A DNA stretch of 64,000 bases from Conchocele bisecta (taxonomy: Eukaryota > Mollusca > Bivalvia > Lucinida > Thyasiridae), in NCBI GenBank assembly GCA_029237695.1, contig CM055265.1, positions 43,889,331-43,953,330 of the forward strand, read 5' to 3'. The notes under the pieces were generated by a model. The model was not told the origin of the DNA and made no database searches. It saw only the letters and a program-made list of their open reading frames with translations. Numbering within the stretch: position 1 is the stretch's first letter; each line of letters starts with the position of its first letter. The position numbers and the translations under genes were made by a program. Shown one piece after another: positions 43,423-52,052 of the stretch.

Positions 43423-44646
43423 CTTCGATGTTGAGTTGTGCGTCTGTAATTATATATAAGTACACGTTCAATGGCCCGGCTCCGTCCGCCTCTTTGGTTA
43501 TCTGGATCGTCACACCCTCGCTAGCGTTCTCAACTTGGCGTCCGCTGCCGTGTATTTGGTCGTCGTCGCTGGCTCGCATGTCTAGCCATAACGCGTATTT
43601 GGTATTCAGGAACTCCGCGAGGGAGACGGCCGAGAGATGCAGGTCTTTGGCAACCGCTGCAACCTCCGGAGAGCGCTTAGAGCCGGCAGCAAACTGCTTT
43701 CTTACTTCGTCCCACTGCTGGTGCGCGCGAAGACCCGCGCTGTAGAGTTGATTGGGTACTCCCTCGATCGTCACCTCTACCTTCGTGATTTTGGGGTTAT
43801 AGAATTTGTCGGTTTTTCTAGCACCGAACACGAACCGAGCATCCTCGAACAACATCAGTATACCTTTCATCGAGCGGGCGGGTACGTTGACGTTAATATT
43901 CCACAATGTGTCGCCTTTGTCTTTCGTCATCTTGCGATGGCGAAGAACTCGGTCGTAAAGTATGGTAACTGGGTACTGATCAATCGCGCGAGTTCGGGCA
44001 TCGTGACCATGTCGTACTCCAGCGAAACATTATCGATCGTATACGTCGATAACATGTCGCTGGCTATGAGAACTCGGCCGTAGTCGTTGAACGTTAGTTC
44101 GTATTCGAGGCGGTCAGCCAAAGCGCTCTGATAGTAGGCCATGTGACTCTCCAGCAACTCAAAGTCGAGCGGGATGTAGAAGCGGTTGCCCTAAGCGCCC
44201 GCGACCGCGTTGTCGCTCGCGTTGTTATCTGCCTTGTTAGCAGACCCGATTCTAAGTTTGGTTACGTTCTTATTTTTACTGGTGTCAATACCCTGATAGA
44301 CAGCGTTTTCACGCTCTTGCGCCGTCATCCATAGGTCCTGATAACAATGGTAGACGTCGCTGTCATCGATCGACATCACATCATTACCAAAAATCTTTAT
44401 CATGGTCTTCTTGACTATGGCGCGACCCAGGTTCTGAACGACGGTTCGGTTCTCGTCCGTCGACGTCAGCGAAATAATGACGTCGTTAGCTCCGAGGTTG
44501 GGGAAGCCGACCAAGAGCTGCTGGTTCTGGTCGATCGTCGATGGGTTGTTCGTAATAACGACACTCTGTCTCACGCCTTTTGGCCCGAGGGGCTCACGCA
44601 GTCTGCGGTATGGATTGAGTTTGCGACCGTATTGACTCGAAGACAT
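43394..44646 (-). pseudogene. Double-jelly-roll major capsid protein (broken)
   Basis: Main shell protein of Polinton-type particles. The N-terminal segment (44646-44191) has LTSTDENRTVVQNLGRAIVK and NDVMSIDDSDVYHCYQDLW. The middle (from 44190) has ESHMAYYQSALADRLEYELT. The C-terminal segment has LWNINVNVPARSMKGILMLF, ITKVEVTIEGVPNQLYSAG and AQLNIEDGRYVSALY. Together ~417 codons. Breaks: a TAG at 44191-44193, after which the same frame continues as IPLDFELLESH, and a frame change at about 43960-43970. The downstream frame is already recognisable before the ATG at 43930, so the 43927-43930 ATGA overlap is not the true junction. Starts 18 bp after the 318-aa gene. Confidence 0.92.
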
Positions 44647-44663
44647 AATTTAGTGAAACTATA

Positions 44664-45620
44664 TTAAACCCGTATGGTTTTGTCTTTAATACATACAAGT
44701 GCCAAGAATTGTTTTTGCGCATCAAACGCCGTTCCGACTCCTATTATAGAACTGCGAGTTTGCTTCTGTGCGCCGAGGATGGCCCAGACGTACGTGCGAA
44801 TGTAGTCATTGACGCGAGTAACCCCGGCCTGCGTGAACCCTAGACCCTTATCTAACATAAATGTACCCCACGCGTTCTGAACCTCAGCAGCCTGCTGTAT
44901 GTAATCTACGTGAGCCCGTTTCGGAGGTAACATTTTACAAGAAAACACGCCGCAGTGCCGACCTCCAGACACTTCCGGCCCGAAAGTCATAGTCGCGGGG
45001 TCAAAATTCCCGGCGTTCCGACTGACGATGTGGTCACCGGAGTGATCGTGTCTAAAATCAGTCTGCGTCCAATTCCCGGACTGGCCCCGAATGAGAACGT
45101 CCCCGAGGCCGGTGCTGGTAGGAAATGCTTTCTGTCTCCAGTCCGCGTCTTTTGAAACGTTAAATTCGTTACACAGTCTTTCAAACGCCATACGGTCGTA
45201 TGCGTTGGAAATGGGATCCCAGGCGTCGTCTTGAGGTAGTGAAATACCTAGTTCTTTGAGAATCCTCCTAATAGTATAATACGCATGAAAGTTGTAAACA
45301 CTTCGGAGCATGACATTCTTGGATGTCAGATGGTCTTTATGTGAAACTCCACACCCGGCTGTTGCGCACCATACAGCGAAATTTATTTGGTTCTGCCAAA
45401 ACTGCATCGGTGTTGCTTTCCACCCGTTTACCGCCTCCATCGTATTAATCTTGTGCAACCTATATTGTTCAAAGATGTCGGGGAAGTTGGTGGCAAATCC
45501 ACTGTCCGGTCTAACTGTTACCTTTGGGTGTACAAGGGGATTAACAACGTCTTTTTGCTTGTATTTATCACCGACCGCGTACTTTGCATTAGAATTAAAG
45601 CTAAATGCTTTGGTATCCAT
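44664..45620 (-). CDS. Conserved Polinton protein next to the capsid gene, 318 aa
   Basis: Intact frame from ATG. Recognisable conserved blocks: QFWQNQINFAVWCATAGCGV, HKDHL, YNFHAYYTIRRILKELGISL, AYDRMAFERLCNEFNV and DYIRTYVWAILGAQKQTRSS followed by GTAFDAQKQFLA. I recognise these blocks from proteins encoded beside capsid genes in other animal Polintons, but no function is established that I know of. Helical, soluble, with several Cys and His. It is the first gene of the leftward capsid-packaging block, with its start 14 bp from the divergent penton gene. The C-terminus ends soon after AFDAQKQF and may be shortened relative to relatives. Confidence 0.8.
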   Translation of the reverse strand: MDTKAFSFNSNAKYAVGDKYKQKDVVNPLVHPKVTVRPDSGFATNFPDIFEQYRLHKINTMEAVNGWKATPMQFWQNQINFAVWCATAGCGVSHKDHLTSKNVMLRSVYNFHAYYTIRRILKELGISLPQDDAWDPISNAYDRMAFERLCNEFNVSKDADWRQKAFPTSTGLGDVLIRGQSGNWTQTDFRHDHSGDHIVSRNAGNFDPATMTFGPEVSGGRHCGVFSCKMLPPKRAHVDYIQQAAEVQNAWGTFMLDKGLGFTQAGVTRVNDYIRTYVWAILGAQKQTRSSIIGVGTAFDAQKQFLALVCIKDKTIRV

Positions 45621-45634
45621 TGAAAGATATTATT
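45621..45634. promoter_or_regulatory. Divergent start region between 318-aa and penton genes
   Basis: Only 14 bp (TGAAAGATATTATT) separate the opposing ATG codons, so each promoter must lie within the other gene or both messages have near-zero leaders. Confidence 0.45.
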
Positions 45635-46279
45635 ATGTTTGCTACTATCACTAATGTTCAAAAAGGGAGTTGTGAACTTCAAAAATTAATAGACAACTGC
45701 TGCGGACAACGCCGGGTAGGCCTCAGATCAATCACCTTCACGGTTGGGTGGAAAAACATTGAAATGCACAAGGAGATCTCCGGAATACAACGGCCAGAGG
45801 CTATCTATTCCGCAGATGGTATAGATCTAGAGACCGCCGATAGTCCTGCAGAAGTAGAGAGACGCCTTCGGGAATCAAGTGCCGCATTACTTCCTGACCT
45901 TTGGGGTTTCGGAGATGTCCAAGCTTTAATCGCGACGAGGATGAAGGGTTTAGTACCCCGTTGAAATTTGTCTTCCCCTGGCGAGCATCGCGGCGATACC
46001 CCGGTGAACTTCGCCTTCACAAAAACTCTCGGGGTGCACCTGGATCGGGTGAACACATCGTACAACACGGTAGACGGCACTCCCAGCACATTACTGAAAA
46101 CCGTGCCCGCCAGCGACTGTTTCTTTGGTGAGACCCTGACCTTAGACTTCCCACACCCCGAGATGAAAGTTTTGCAATCGGGACACATCCACGAGTTGAA
46201 GATTTCTATTCTTGATGATAAAGGGCGAGAGTTGAAGAACGATTACCCGATTTCGGTCGTCCTAGAAATTTCAAATTAA
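45635..46279 (+). pseudogene. Penton-like minor capsid protein (single in-frame stop)
   Basis: Expected to form the capsid vertices as a single jelly roll. Start ATG 45635 (MFATITNVQKGSCELQKL) is preferred over 45605, which lies inside the opposing gene. The first part has RSITFTVGWKNI and EAIYSADGI. After a TGA at 45962-45964 the same frame continues with HLDRVNTSYNTVDGTPSTLL, FFGETLTLDFPHPEMKVLQ, SGHIHELKISILDDKGRELK and the end PISVVLEISN, all typical of Polinton minor capsid proteins. About 214 codons. Only the stop breaks it. Confidence 0.85.
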
Positions 46280-46354
46280 TTAATTTTAAGAAAATTATTT
46301 AGAATTAAACGCATGTTCGTAATTTATATATATATATTATCAACATTATTGAAA
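46280..46354 (+). promoter_or_regulatory. Promoter-like region of the fiber gene
   Basis: AT-rich leader with TTAATTTTAAGAAAATTA (46279-46300) and a TATA tract TTTATATATATATATT (46322-46338), 17 bp before the ATG at 46355. The AAGAAAATTA box also occurs near other gene starts in the element. Confidence 0.5.
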
Positions 46355-49320
46355 ATGAGTATATACGGACCAGGTAGTTCTTCCAATTGGGTGACAAATT
46401 CAAAGAATTTGGAACCGACAGAAGGGGGATTCATCCCGACAGAGGGCGACTTTTTAACTACCCAAAAAACAAAGGCCTTGATCAATAGAACTATATCGGT
46501 GGCCACGGACGAGATTCACAAGAGTCTACTATCACAACTTAGAGAATATGCCCTGGCTGTGAATACACAAAGTCGTGAAGAAACGCATATGGAACTAAAC
46601 GAACTAGGTGAAAAAATAACCAAATTTCGAAAAGAGGCCCGGTTGGGGATTGATAAAGTCCGAGAAGACCACCAGGTGGACCTTACGGAGGGTTATGATA
46701 CGTTGCGCTTAGAGGACTCTCTCATCAGAGATGCGGCACTTACCGAACTAGACAAAAAAATAACCAAATTTCGAAAAGAGGCCACGTCGGGTATTGAGAA
46801 AGCCCGAGATGACCACCAGGCGGACCTTACCGAGGCTTATGAGGTGTTGCGCTCAGAGGACTCTTTCATCAGAGAAGCGGCGGTTGCCGAACTAGACGGG
46901 AAAATAACCAAATTTCGAAAAGAGACCCGGTCGGGTATTGATAAAGTCCGAGAAGACCACCAGGTGAACCTTGCGGAGGCCATTGCGGAGGCTTATGATG
47001 CGTTGCGCTTAGAGGACTCTCTCAGCAAAGAAGCGACACTTACTGAACTAGACGGGAAAATAGCCGAATTTCTGAAAGAGACCAGGTCGGGGGTTGAGGG
47101 GGTCCGAGAAGACCACAAGGAGGCCATTGCGGAGGCTTATGGGGCGTTGCGCTCAGAGGACTCTCTCAACAGAGAAGCGGCACTTACTGAACTAGATGAA
47201 AAAATAACCAAATTTCGAAAAGAGGCCCGGTTGGGGGTTGAGGGGTCCGAACGGGTATTGAGAAAGCCCGAGAAGACCACCAGGCGGACCTTACGGAGGC
47301 TTATAGTGTGTTGCGCTCAGAGGACTCTCTCATCAGAGAAGCGGCGGTTGCTGAACTAGACGGAAAAATAACCGAATTTCAAAAAGAGGCCCGGTCGGGT
47401 GTTGAGAAAGCCCGAGAAGACCACCAGGCAGCCCTTGCGAAGGCATATGAGGTGTTGCGCTCAGAGGACTCTCTCATCAGAGAAGCGGCGGTTGCTGAAC
47501 TAGACGGGAAAATAACCGAATTTCAAAAAGAGGCCCGGTCGGGTGTTGAGAAAGCCCTAGAAGGCCACCAGGCAACCATTACGGAGGCTTATGATGCGTT
47601 GCGCTTAGAGGACTCTCTCAGCAAAGAAGCGACACTTACTGAACTCGACGGGAAAATAGCCGAATTTCTGAAAGAGACCAGGTCGGGGGTTGAGGGGGTC
47701 CGAGAAGACCACAAGGAGGCCATTGCGGAGGCTTATGGGGCGTTGCGCTCAGAGGACTCTCTCAACAGAGAAGCGGCACTTACTGAACTAGATGAAAAAA
47801 TAACCAAATTTCGAAAAGAGGCCCGGTTGGGGGTTGAGGGGGTCCGAACGGGTATTGAGAAAGCCTGAGAAGACCACCAGGCGGACCTTACGGAGGCTTA
47901 TAGTGTGTTGCGCTCAGAGGACTCTCTCATCAGAGAAGCGGCGGTTGCTGAACTAGACGGAAAAATAACCGAATTTCAAAAAGAGGCCCGGTCTGGTGTT
48001 GAGAAAGCCCGAGAAGACCACCAGGCAGCCCTTGCGAAGGCTTATGAGGTGTTGCACTCAGAGGACTCTCTCATCAGAGAAGCGGCGGTTGCTGAACTAG
48101 ACGGGAAAATAACCGAATTTCAAAAAGAGGCCCGGTCGGGTGTTGAGAAAGCCCTAGAAGGCCACCAGGCAACCATTACGGAGGCTTATGATGCGTTGCG
48201 CTTAGAGGACTCTCTCTGCAAAGAAGCGACACTTACTGAACTCGACGGGAAAATAGCCGAATTTCTGAAAGAGACCAGGTCGGGGGTTGAGGGGGTCCGA
48301 GAAGACCACAAGGAGGCCATTGCGGAGGCTTATGGGGCGTTGCGCTCAGAGGACTCTCTCAACAGAGAAGTGGCACTTACTGAACTAGACGAAAAAATAA
48401 CCAAATTTCGAAAAGAGGCCCGGTTGGGGGTTGTTGAGGGGGTCCGAAGGGTGATTGAGAAAGCCCGAGAAGACCACCAGGCGGACCTTACGGAGGCTTA
48501 TAGGGTGTTGCGCTCAGAGGACTCTCTCATCAGAGAAGCGGCGGTTGCTGAACTTGACGGAAAAATAACCGAATTTCAAAAAGAGGCCCGGTCTGGTGTT
48601 GAGAAAGCCCGAGAAGACCACCAGGCAGCCCTTGCGAAGGCTTATGAGGTGTTGCACTCAGAGGACTCTCTCATCAGAGAAGCGGCGGTTGCTGAACTAG
48701 ACGGGAAAATAACCGAATTTCAAAAAGAGGCCCGGTCGGGTGTTGAGAAAGCCCTAGAAGGCCATCAGGTAACCATTACGGAGGCTTATGATGCGTTGCG
48801 CTTAGAGGACTCTCTCAGCAGAGAAGCGGAACTTACCGAACTAGACGGAAAGATAACCGAAGTTTCCGATAAACTGAAACATGATCGTATAGCTGCGACC
48901 AAAGCTCTTGAGGAGGCCTCTTATAAGATTCGTACTGAGGCATATACCTCAAACAGTGCGCTTGCCGGAATAGTGCGAACAATGAAAACGCTAAAACGTG
49001 CCATAACAGTTTGGGCTGAGAAGCGGGGCCCATTGGTTGAGGGGCACTATGAATATTCGTTCGGTGCCAAAGCGAGTAATAAATGTGGGGGATACACTAT
49101 GACAGCTGCAGGTGAAGTTATCCGAATGGCGGTCTGCTCGGTTAATGGTAGTGGTAAACCTGTTGGCGCGGTCGCGATAAATATTGTAGTAGATGGGGAA
49201 GAACGGGGGGTTGGAGTCAATAAAATCTCTGGAGATAGTTCGACGATTGTTGCGTTCGCCGGTGATAATCGAATTAGACTTTCCCAAGGTAGTGTTATTA
49301 ACTGTTACGAAAATCGGTGA
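46355..49320 (+). pseudogene. Fiber-like protein: long coiled-coil shaft plus C-terminal head (broken)
   Basis: Likely attachment fiber; role inferred from layout and the head domain. Start ATG 46355 (MSIYGPGSSSNWVTNSKNLE) after a TATA tract. From about residue 70 the shaft is a chain of ~48-residue charged repeats (LREDS-type, with AELDGKITEFQKEARSGVEK and REDHQAALAKAYEVL) predicted to be coiled coil. Four subrepeats form a higher-order unit of 199-200 residues seen about three times (46991, 47587, 48184, ending 48784). The C-terminal ~100 residues form a compact domain (VWAEKRGPLVEGHYEYSFGA, GGYTMTAAGEVIRMAV, VAINIVVDGEERG, RIRLSQGSVINCYENR) like heads found in other Polintons and adintoviruses. 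Breaks: one G fewer in the run 47242-47245 than in the sister repeat, and a CGA-to-TGA change at 47866-47868. Confidence 0.85.
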
Positions 49321-49392
49321 CCCAGAGAGTTCTTCCACTATTGTCTCATTGTTAATTGAACTTAATTTGTAAATACTAATATATTGAAAATC

Positions 49393-49995
49393 ATGAACGA
49401 ATCACTGCTTCCAATTGTCAATACCACTCCATCAACACGGTGTACAATTAACGAAAGAAGTTCAGATTTTAGGTTGAATAATATCGTCGCTATGCAGGAT
49501 ATTTTAGTTAGAGAATATACAAATAGAAAAAGAAACGCTAAAAAATATAGACGCGCGGTGAACATGGCTGAAGCATCTAGCACGGCTCTGGCGAGTGTTT
49601 CTGTGTTGTGTGGGGCGGGGACAGCTGCAACTATATCCACCATTATAACGGTTCCTGTAGCGGGGATTTTATGTGCGGTGTCAGCCGTTTCTGGGTTGTT
49701 GTGTATTGTAATTAGGGCGTCGGGTGGACAACTCGAGAAAAAATGTAGAAAACATGATAGAATATCTGTTCTCGCCAGGTCGAAGAAAAATACCAACGAC
49801 GTTATGGTGTCCAAAGCGTTGGCCGATAAGAAAATATCAAATTTAGAGTTTGAATCCGTGGTGGAAGAAATGGGGAGATATGAAAAATTAAAAAATGATA
49901 TTAGAATCAAAGCGCGCGCCACCATGCCCAAGATTGAGAGTACTGATTGGGATAAATTTAGGGTAAAACTTGGAGATAAAGTCGGAGGAAATTAA
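49393..49995 (+). CDS. Two-TM Polinton protein with charged C-terminal half, 200 aa
   Basis: Start ATG 49393 (MNESLLPIVNTTPSTRCTIN). A basic segment (NRKRNAKKYRR) precedes two hydrophobic helices, SSTALASVSVLCGAGTAATI and VPVAGILCAVSAVSGLLCIV (residues ~62-81 and 88-107). The second half is charged and helical (KHDRISVLARSKKNTND and SKALADKKISNLEFESVVEE). The KHD-ISVLA-SK and SKAL-DKKIS patterns resemble a membrane protein that recurs in animal Polintons. Intact. It follows the fiber gene by 72 bp in the same orientation. Confidence 0.75.
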   Translation: MNESLLPIVNTTPSTRCTINERSSDFRLNNIVAMQDILVREYTNRKRNAKKYRRAVNMAEASSTALASVSVLCGAGTAATISTIITVPVAGILCAVSAVSGLLCIVIRASGGQLEKKCRKHDRISVLARSKKNTNDVMVSKALADKKISNLEFESVVEEMGRYEKLKNDIRIKARATMPKIESTDWDKFRVKLGDKVGGN

Positions 49996-50811
49996 TATTT
50001 TTATTAAATAATTAATTTTATAATAATTCAAAGAAAATTATAAAATTAATTATATCGGTGCAGTAAACAATTTATTAATTAATTTTAGGAAAATTATTAA
50101 CAATTTAAAAAGAAAAAAAAAAGAAAAAAAGTTTTAGGTTCCACCGAGGCTCGAACCCGCGCCAGCAAAACCCTTCTGGGTCCACCCCGCTAAGCCTTCG
50201 CTTAAATTTCTTCTATTTTATTTTTTTTCGGCTTAGCGAGGTCCCCATCATTGGACCGATACCGCGGACCCCACCTCATCGTTACCTCCATCCGCTATAA
50301 TGTGCAGAGCGGCCAGAGTGAAGTACATGTGGCGAAACTTATCTCACTGTTGAGATATTAATGCCGGCGTCCCGACACCGAACTGTGTTTATTTCTCGTA
50401 TATAAACTTAACTTTGCTGGTGAAATAAAAAAAATTGTTATTTATTATTAATTAATTATTTTATTATATTAATTAATATGTTTTCTATATAATAGGGGGT
50501 GTTCAGCTTTAAATTATAAATATATAATTTATTAAAATTAATTAAATAACGAACTATATAACCCTCACTAAGTGTTTATAAACTGTGTACACCACCTGTG
50601 TAAATCGATAGCCCGTTTACATACCATCGATAAGGCTATAAATAACCATGTGTGTAATATATATTACAGTGTGTTTATTTTCCATCCCGGAAGACGTAAT
50701 CGTGTAAACCTCTCTATAAATGGACACTTAATATACGTGTAAGGTGGAACACCTTATTTACATTTTCATAACGCGTGTAATTGGAACATTGTCGTCTGCT
50801 TGGTGTTGTGA
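49996..50811. other. AT-rich intergenic stretch of the Polinton
   Basis: Contains AATTAATTTTATAATAATTC tracts, an AAGAAAATTA-like box at about 50033-50043 and 50088-50100, a tRNA-like segment (separate entry), an inverted CGCTAAGCC/GGCTTAGCG pair (50189/50231), and no open frame I can support. Confidence 0.6.
50135..50225 (-). other. tRNA-like segment (pol III box similarity)
   Basis: On the minus strand TAGCGGGGTGG resembles an A box, and about 30 nt later GCGGGTTCGAGCCTC resembles a B box and T arm, followed by a T-run terminator (ACTTTTTTTCTTTTTTTTTT). CCCAGAAGGG could be an anticodon-like stem. The acceptor ends do not pair, so it is a tRNA-derived or degenerate gene at best. Confidence 0.25.
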
Positions 50812-51156
50812 TTACAACATATCTTTATAAGTGATATCGTAGAAATGTACATTCGTAAACGAATCGTTGGGTTTTAATAATTTTATATAATACACCTTAG
50901 TTTCATATCCGATACGCATTATCCGTCTTAATGTTTGTATTTGCCTCTTGTATAGTTGACATAATTGCCGGTATAATATTGTAAATGCAACGTTTTTATT
51001 GGAGTGTAATAAATTACGCTGGTATTTCATGTATTCGATATCGCCTAGTGTTCTCATTTTATAGAATTTATATATAGGACTATAACCCCCGTATTCTTCG
51101 TAAACTTCTTCAACACAGGCATTAAAAACTTTCAATTCCAATATTGTATTATCCAT
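50812..51156 (-). CDS. Unrecognised 114-aa Polinton ORF
   Basis: Intact frame, MDNTILELKVFNACVEEVYE, Tyr- and Lys-rich, likely all-helical (YKFYKMRTLGDIEYMKYQRN; LYRQLCQLYKRQIQTLRRIM). More AT-rich than the capsid genes. No motif recognised. It lies between the AT-rich spacer and the zinc-ribbon gene at the right end. Could be an accessory or host-interaction gene; no evidence for a function. Confidence 0.55.
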   Translation of the reverse strand: MDNTILELKVFNACVEEVYEEYGGYSPIYKFYKMRTLGDIEYMKYQRNLLHSNKNVAFTILYRQLCQLYKRQIQTLRRIMRIGYETKVYYIKLLKPNDSFTNVHFYDITYKDML

Positions 51157-51270
51157 TTTCTCTAATAATATTGGTACTTGTTTTTTCTGTTCAATTTTCT
51201 AATTTTATAAAATTAGTTTGATAATGTTTTTTACAGTGTTTTAATGCTGTAGAAACACCGTGACTTATTA

Positions 51271-51564
51271 TTAGATCGATTCTATCTTTGTAACTGACTT
51301 TCTGATTTCAATTATTACTAAACGATAATACTTGCGAGCACGTAATCCCCTGTTAACCATTCGATGAGTAGCCTGAGTACCACCGCATGGTGGACATAGC
51401 AGTGACTCGGCTTTGGTCCGTACCCCACAATGCCGACATGGGCGAGGCGAAACGGAACCTCTTCGCATCCATGCACGGTGATGTTTGCAATATTCGTAAA
51501 TACCGGTGCGAAAACATCTCTCGTGACTACCTGTCTTCAACCACGCACACTTAACTAGAACCAT
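51271..51564 (-). CDS. Cys-rich zinc-ribbon protein, 97 aa, Polinton-conserved
   Basis: Starts 4 bp inside the right inverted repeat (MVLVKCAWLKTGSHERCFRT), so the TIR with its TATATATATA tract probably supplies the promoter. It has Cys/His clusters C-x10-C, YEYCKHHRAW, PCRHCG (CxxC) and LLCPPCGG (CxxC), then a basic helix. The CxWLK...C...YC-H order and two CxxC pairs match a small protein I recognise from the ends of other animal Polintons. DNA- or RNA-binding is likely; exact role unknown. Intact. Confidence 0.8.
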   Translation of the reverse strand: MVLVKCAWLKTGSHERCFRTGIYEYCKHHRAWMRRGSVSPRPCRHCGVRTKAESLLCPPCGGTQATHRMVNRGLRARKYYRLVIIEIRKSVTKIESI

Positions 51565-51567
51565 TAT

Positions 51568-51759
51568 GTTATATATATACTGAGTATAACATAGGGATTT
51601 GTATCTCTAATGGGGTGTATCTTCTCATGTCATAAATATATGGTCTCGCAGTAGTAGTATATAAGAGTCACCAATGATACCACCATGCGGTGGGGGGCGC
51701 CGCGCGTAGCCGGTGCCTTCCAGAGGGTGATGGTATCATTGTGACTCTTATATACTACT
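51568..51759 (-). repeat. Polinton right terminal inverted repeat with internal hairpin
   Basis: 192 bp, inverse of 34522-34724, with only a handful of substitutions (for example ACCCCATTAGAGAT versus ACCCTATTACAGAT) and a shorter GC core (GGCGCCCCCCACC). Outer part 51655-51759 is palindromic as at the left end. Followed by the ACAAC duplication at 51760-51764. Confidence 0.92.
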
Positions 51760-51764
51760 ACAAC

Positions 51765-52051
51765 TCTATAGGAGGCCTCAAATTATGCGCATGCGCAGTG
51801 ACAGATACAAGCCCCCGTGCGACGTTTGACGTTGTAAACAACTTGTGGACATAGTTGGGGGGAATGTTTTCAGCAAATTTTACTAAAATGTTTACCTTGG
51901 CAATATATTATTCACACTGGCATGGAAACAGCAAGCATCTGAGTGACTTAGATGTGTTCGTTGCAAAATCGGATCAAATGAATGCGTTTAATTAACAGCT
52001 ATTTTCATTTGTCCGATAAATTGATTGTCCGGATAATTGGTCGGACCCCTG
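51765..52051. mobile_element. Right part of the pogo/Tigger-like TIR element
   Basis: Ends ...GATTGTCCGGATAATTGGTC / GGACCCCTG-TA, the inverse of the left end at 33753. About 290 bp remain on this side of the Polinton. Confidence 0.65.
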
Positions 52052-52052
52052 T

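Larger units (their letters stand above)
34522..51759. mobile_element. Polinton/Maverick (adintovirus-like) element, full length
   Basis: 17.2 kb bounded by inverted repeats starting AGTAGTATATAAGAGTCAC and flanked by ACAAC on both sides (34517-34521 and 51760-51764), a likely 5-bp target duplication. It encodes a protein-primed-type PolB, a retrovirus-like integrase, a packaging ATPase, a double-jelly-roll capsid protein, a penton-like protein, a fiber-like protein and conserved small membrane and zinc proteins. Polintons are known as self-synthesising transposons and integrated virus-like elements. Ten stop or frameshift lesions in five genes mean this copy cannot be autonomous. TIR arms are nearly identical apart from the loop, so insertion is not ancient. 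Confidence 0.95.

Noticed and set aside
43927..43930. ATGA overlap between two capsid-protein frames as possible termination-reinitiation.
   Set aside because: The downstream frame is already recognisable as capsid sequence upstream of that ATG (VLRHRK is encoded there), so the true break is a frame change at about 43960-43970.
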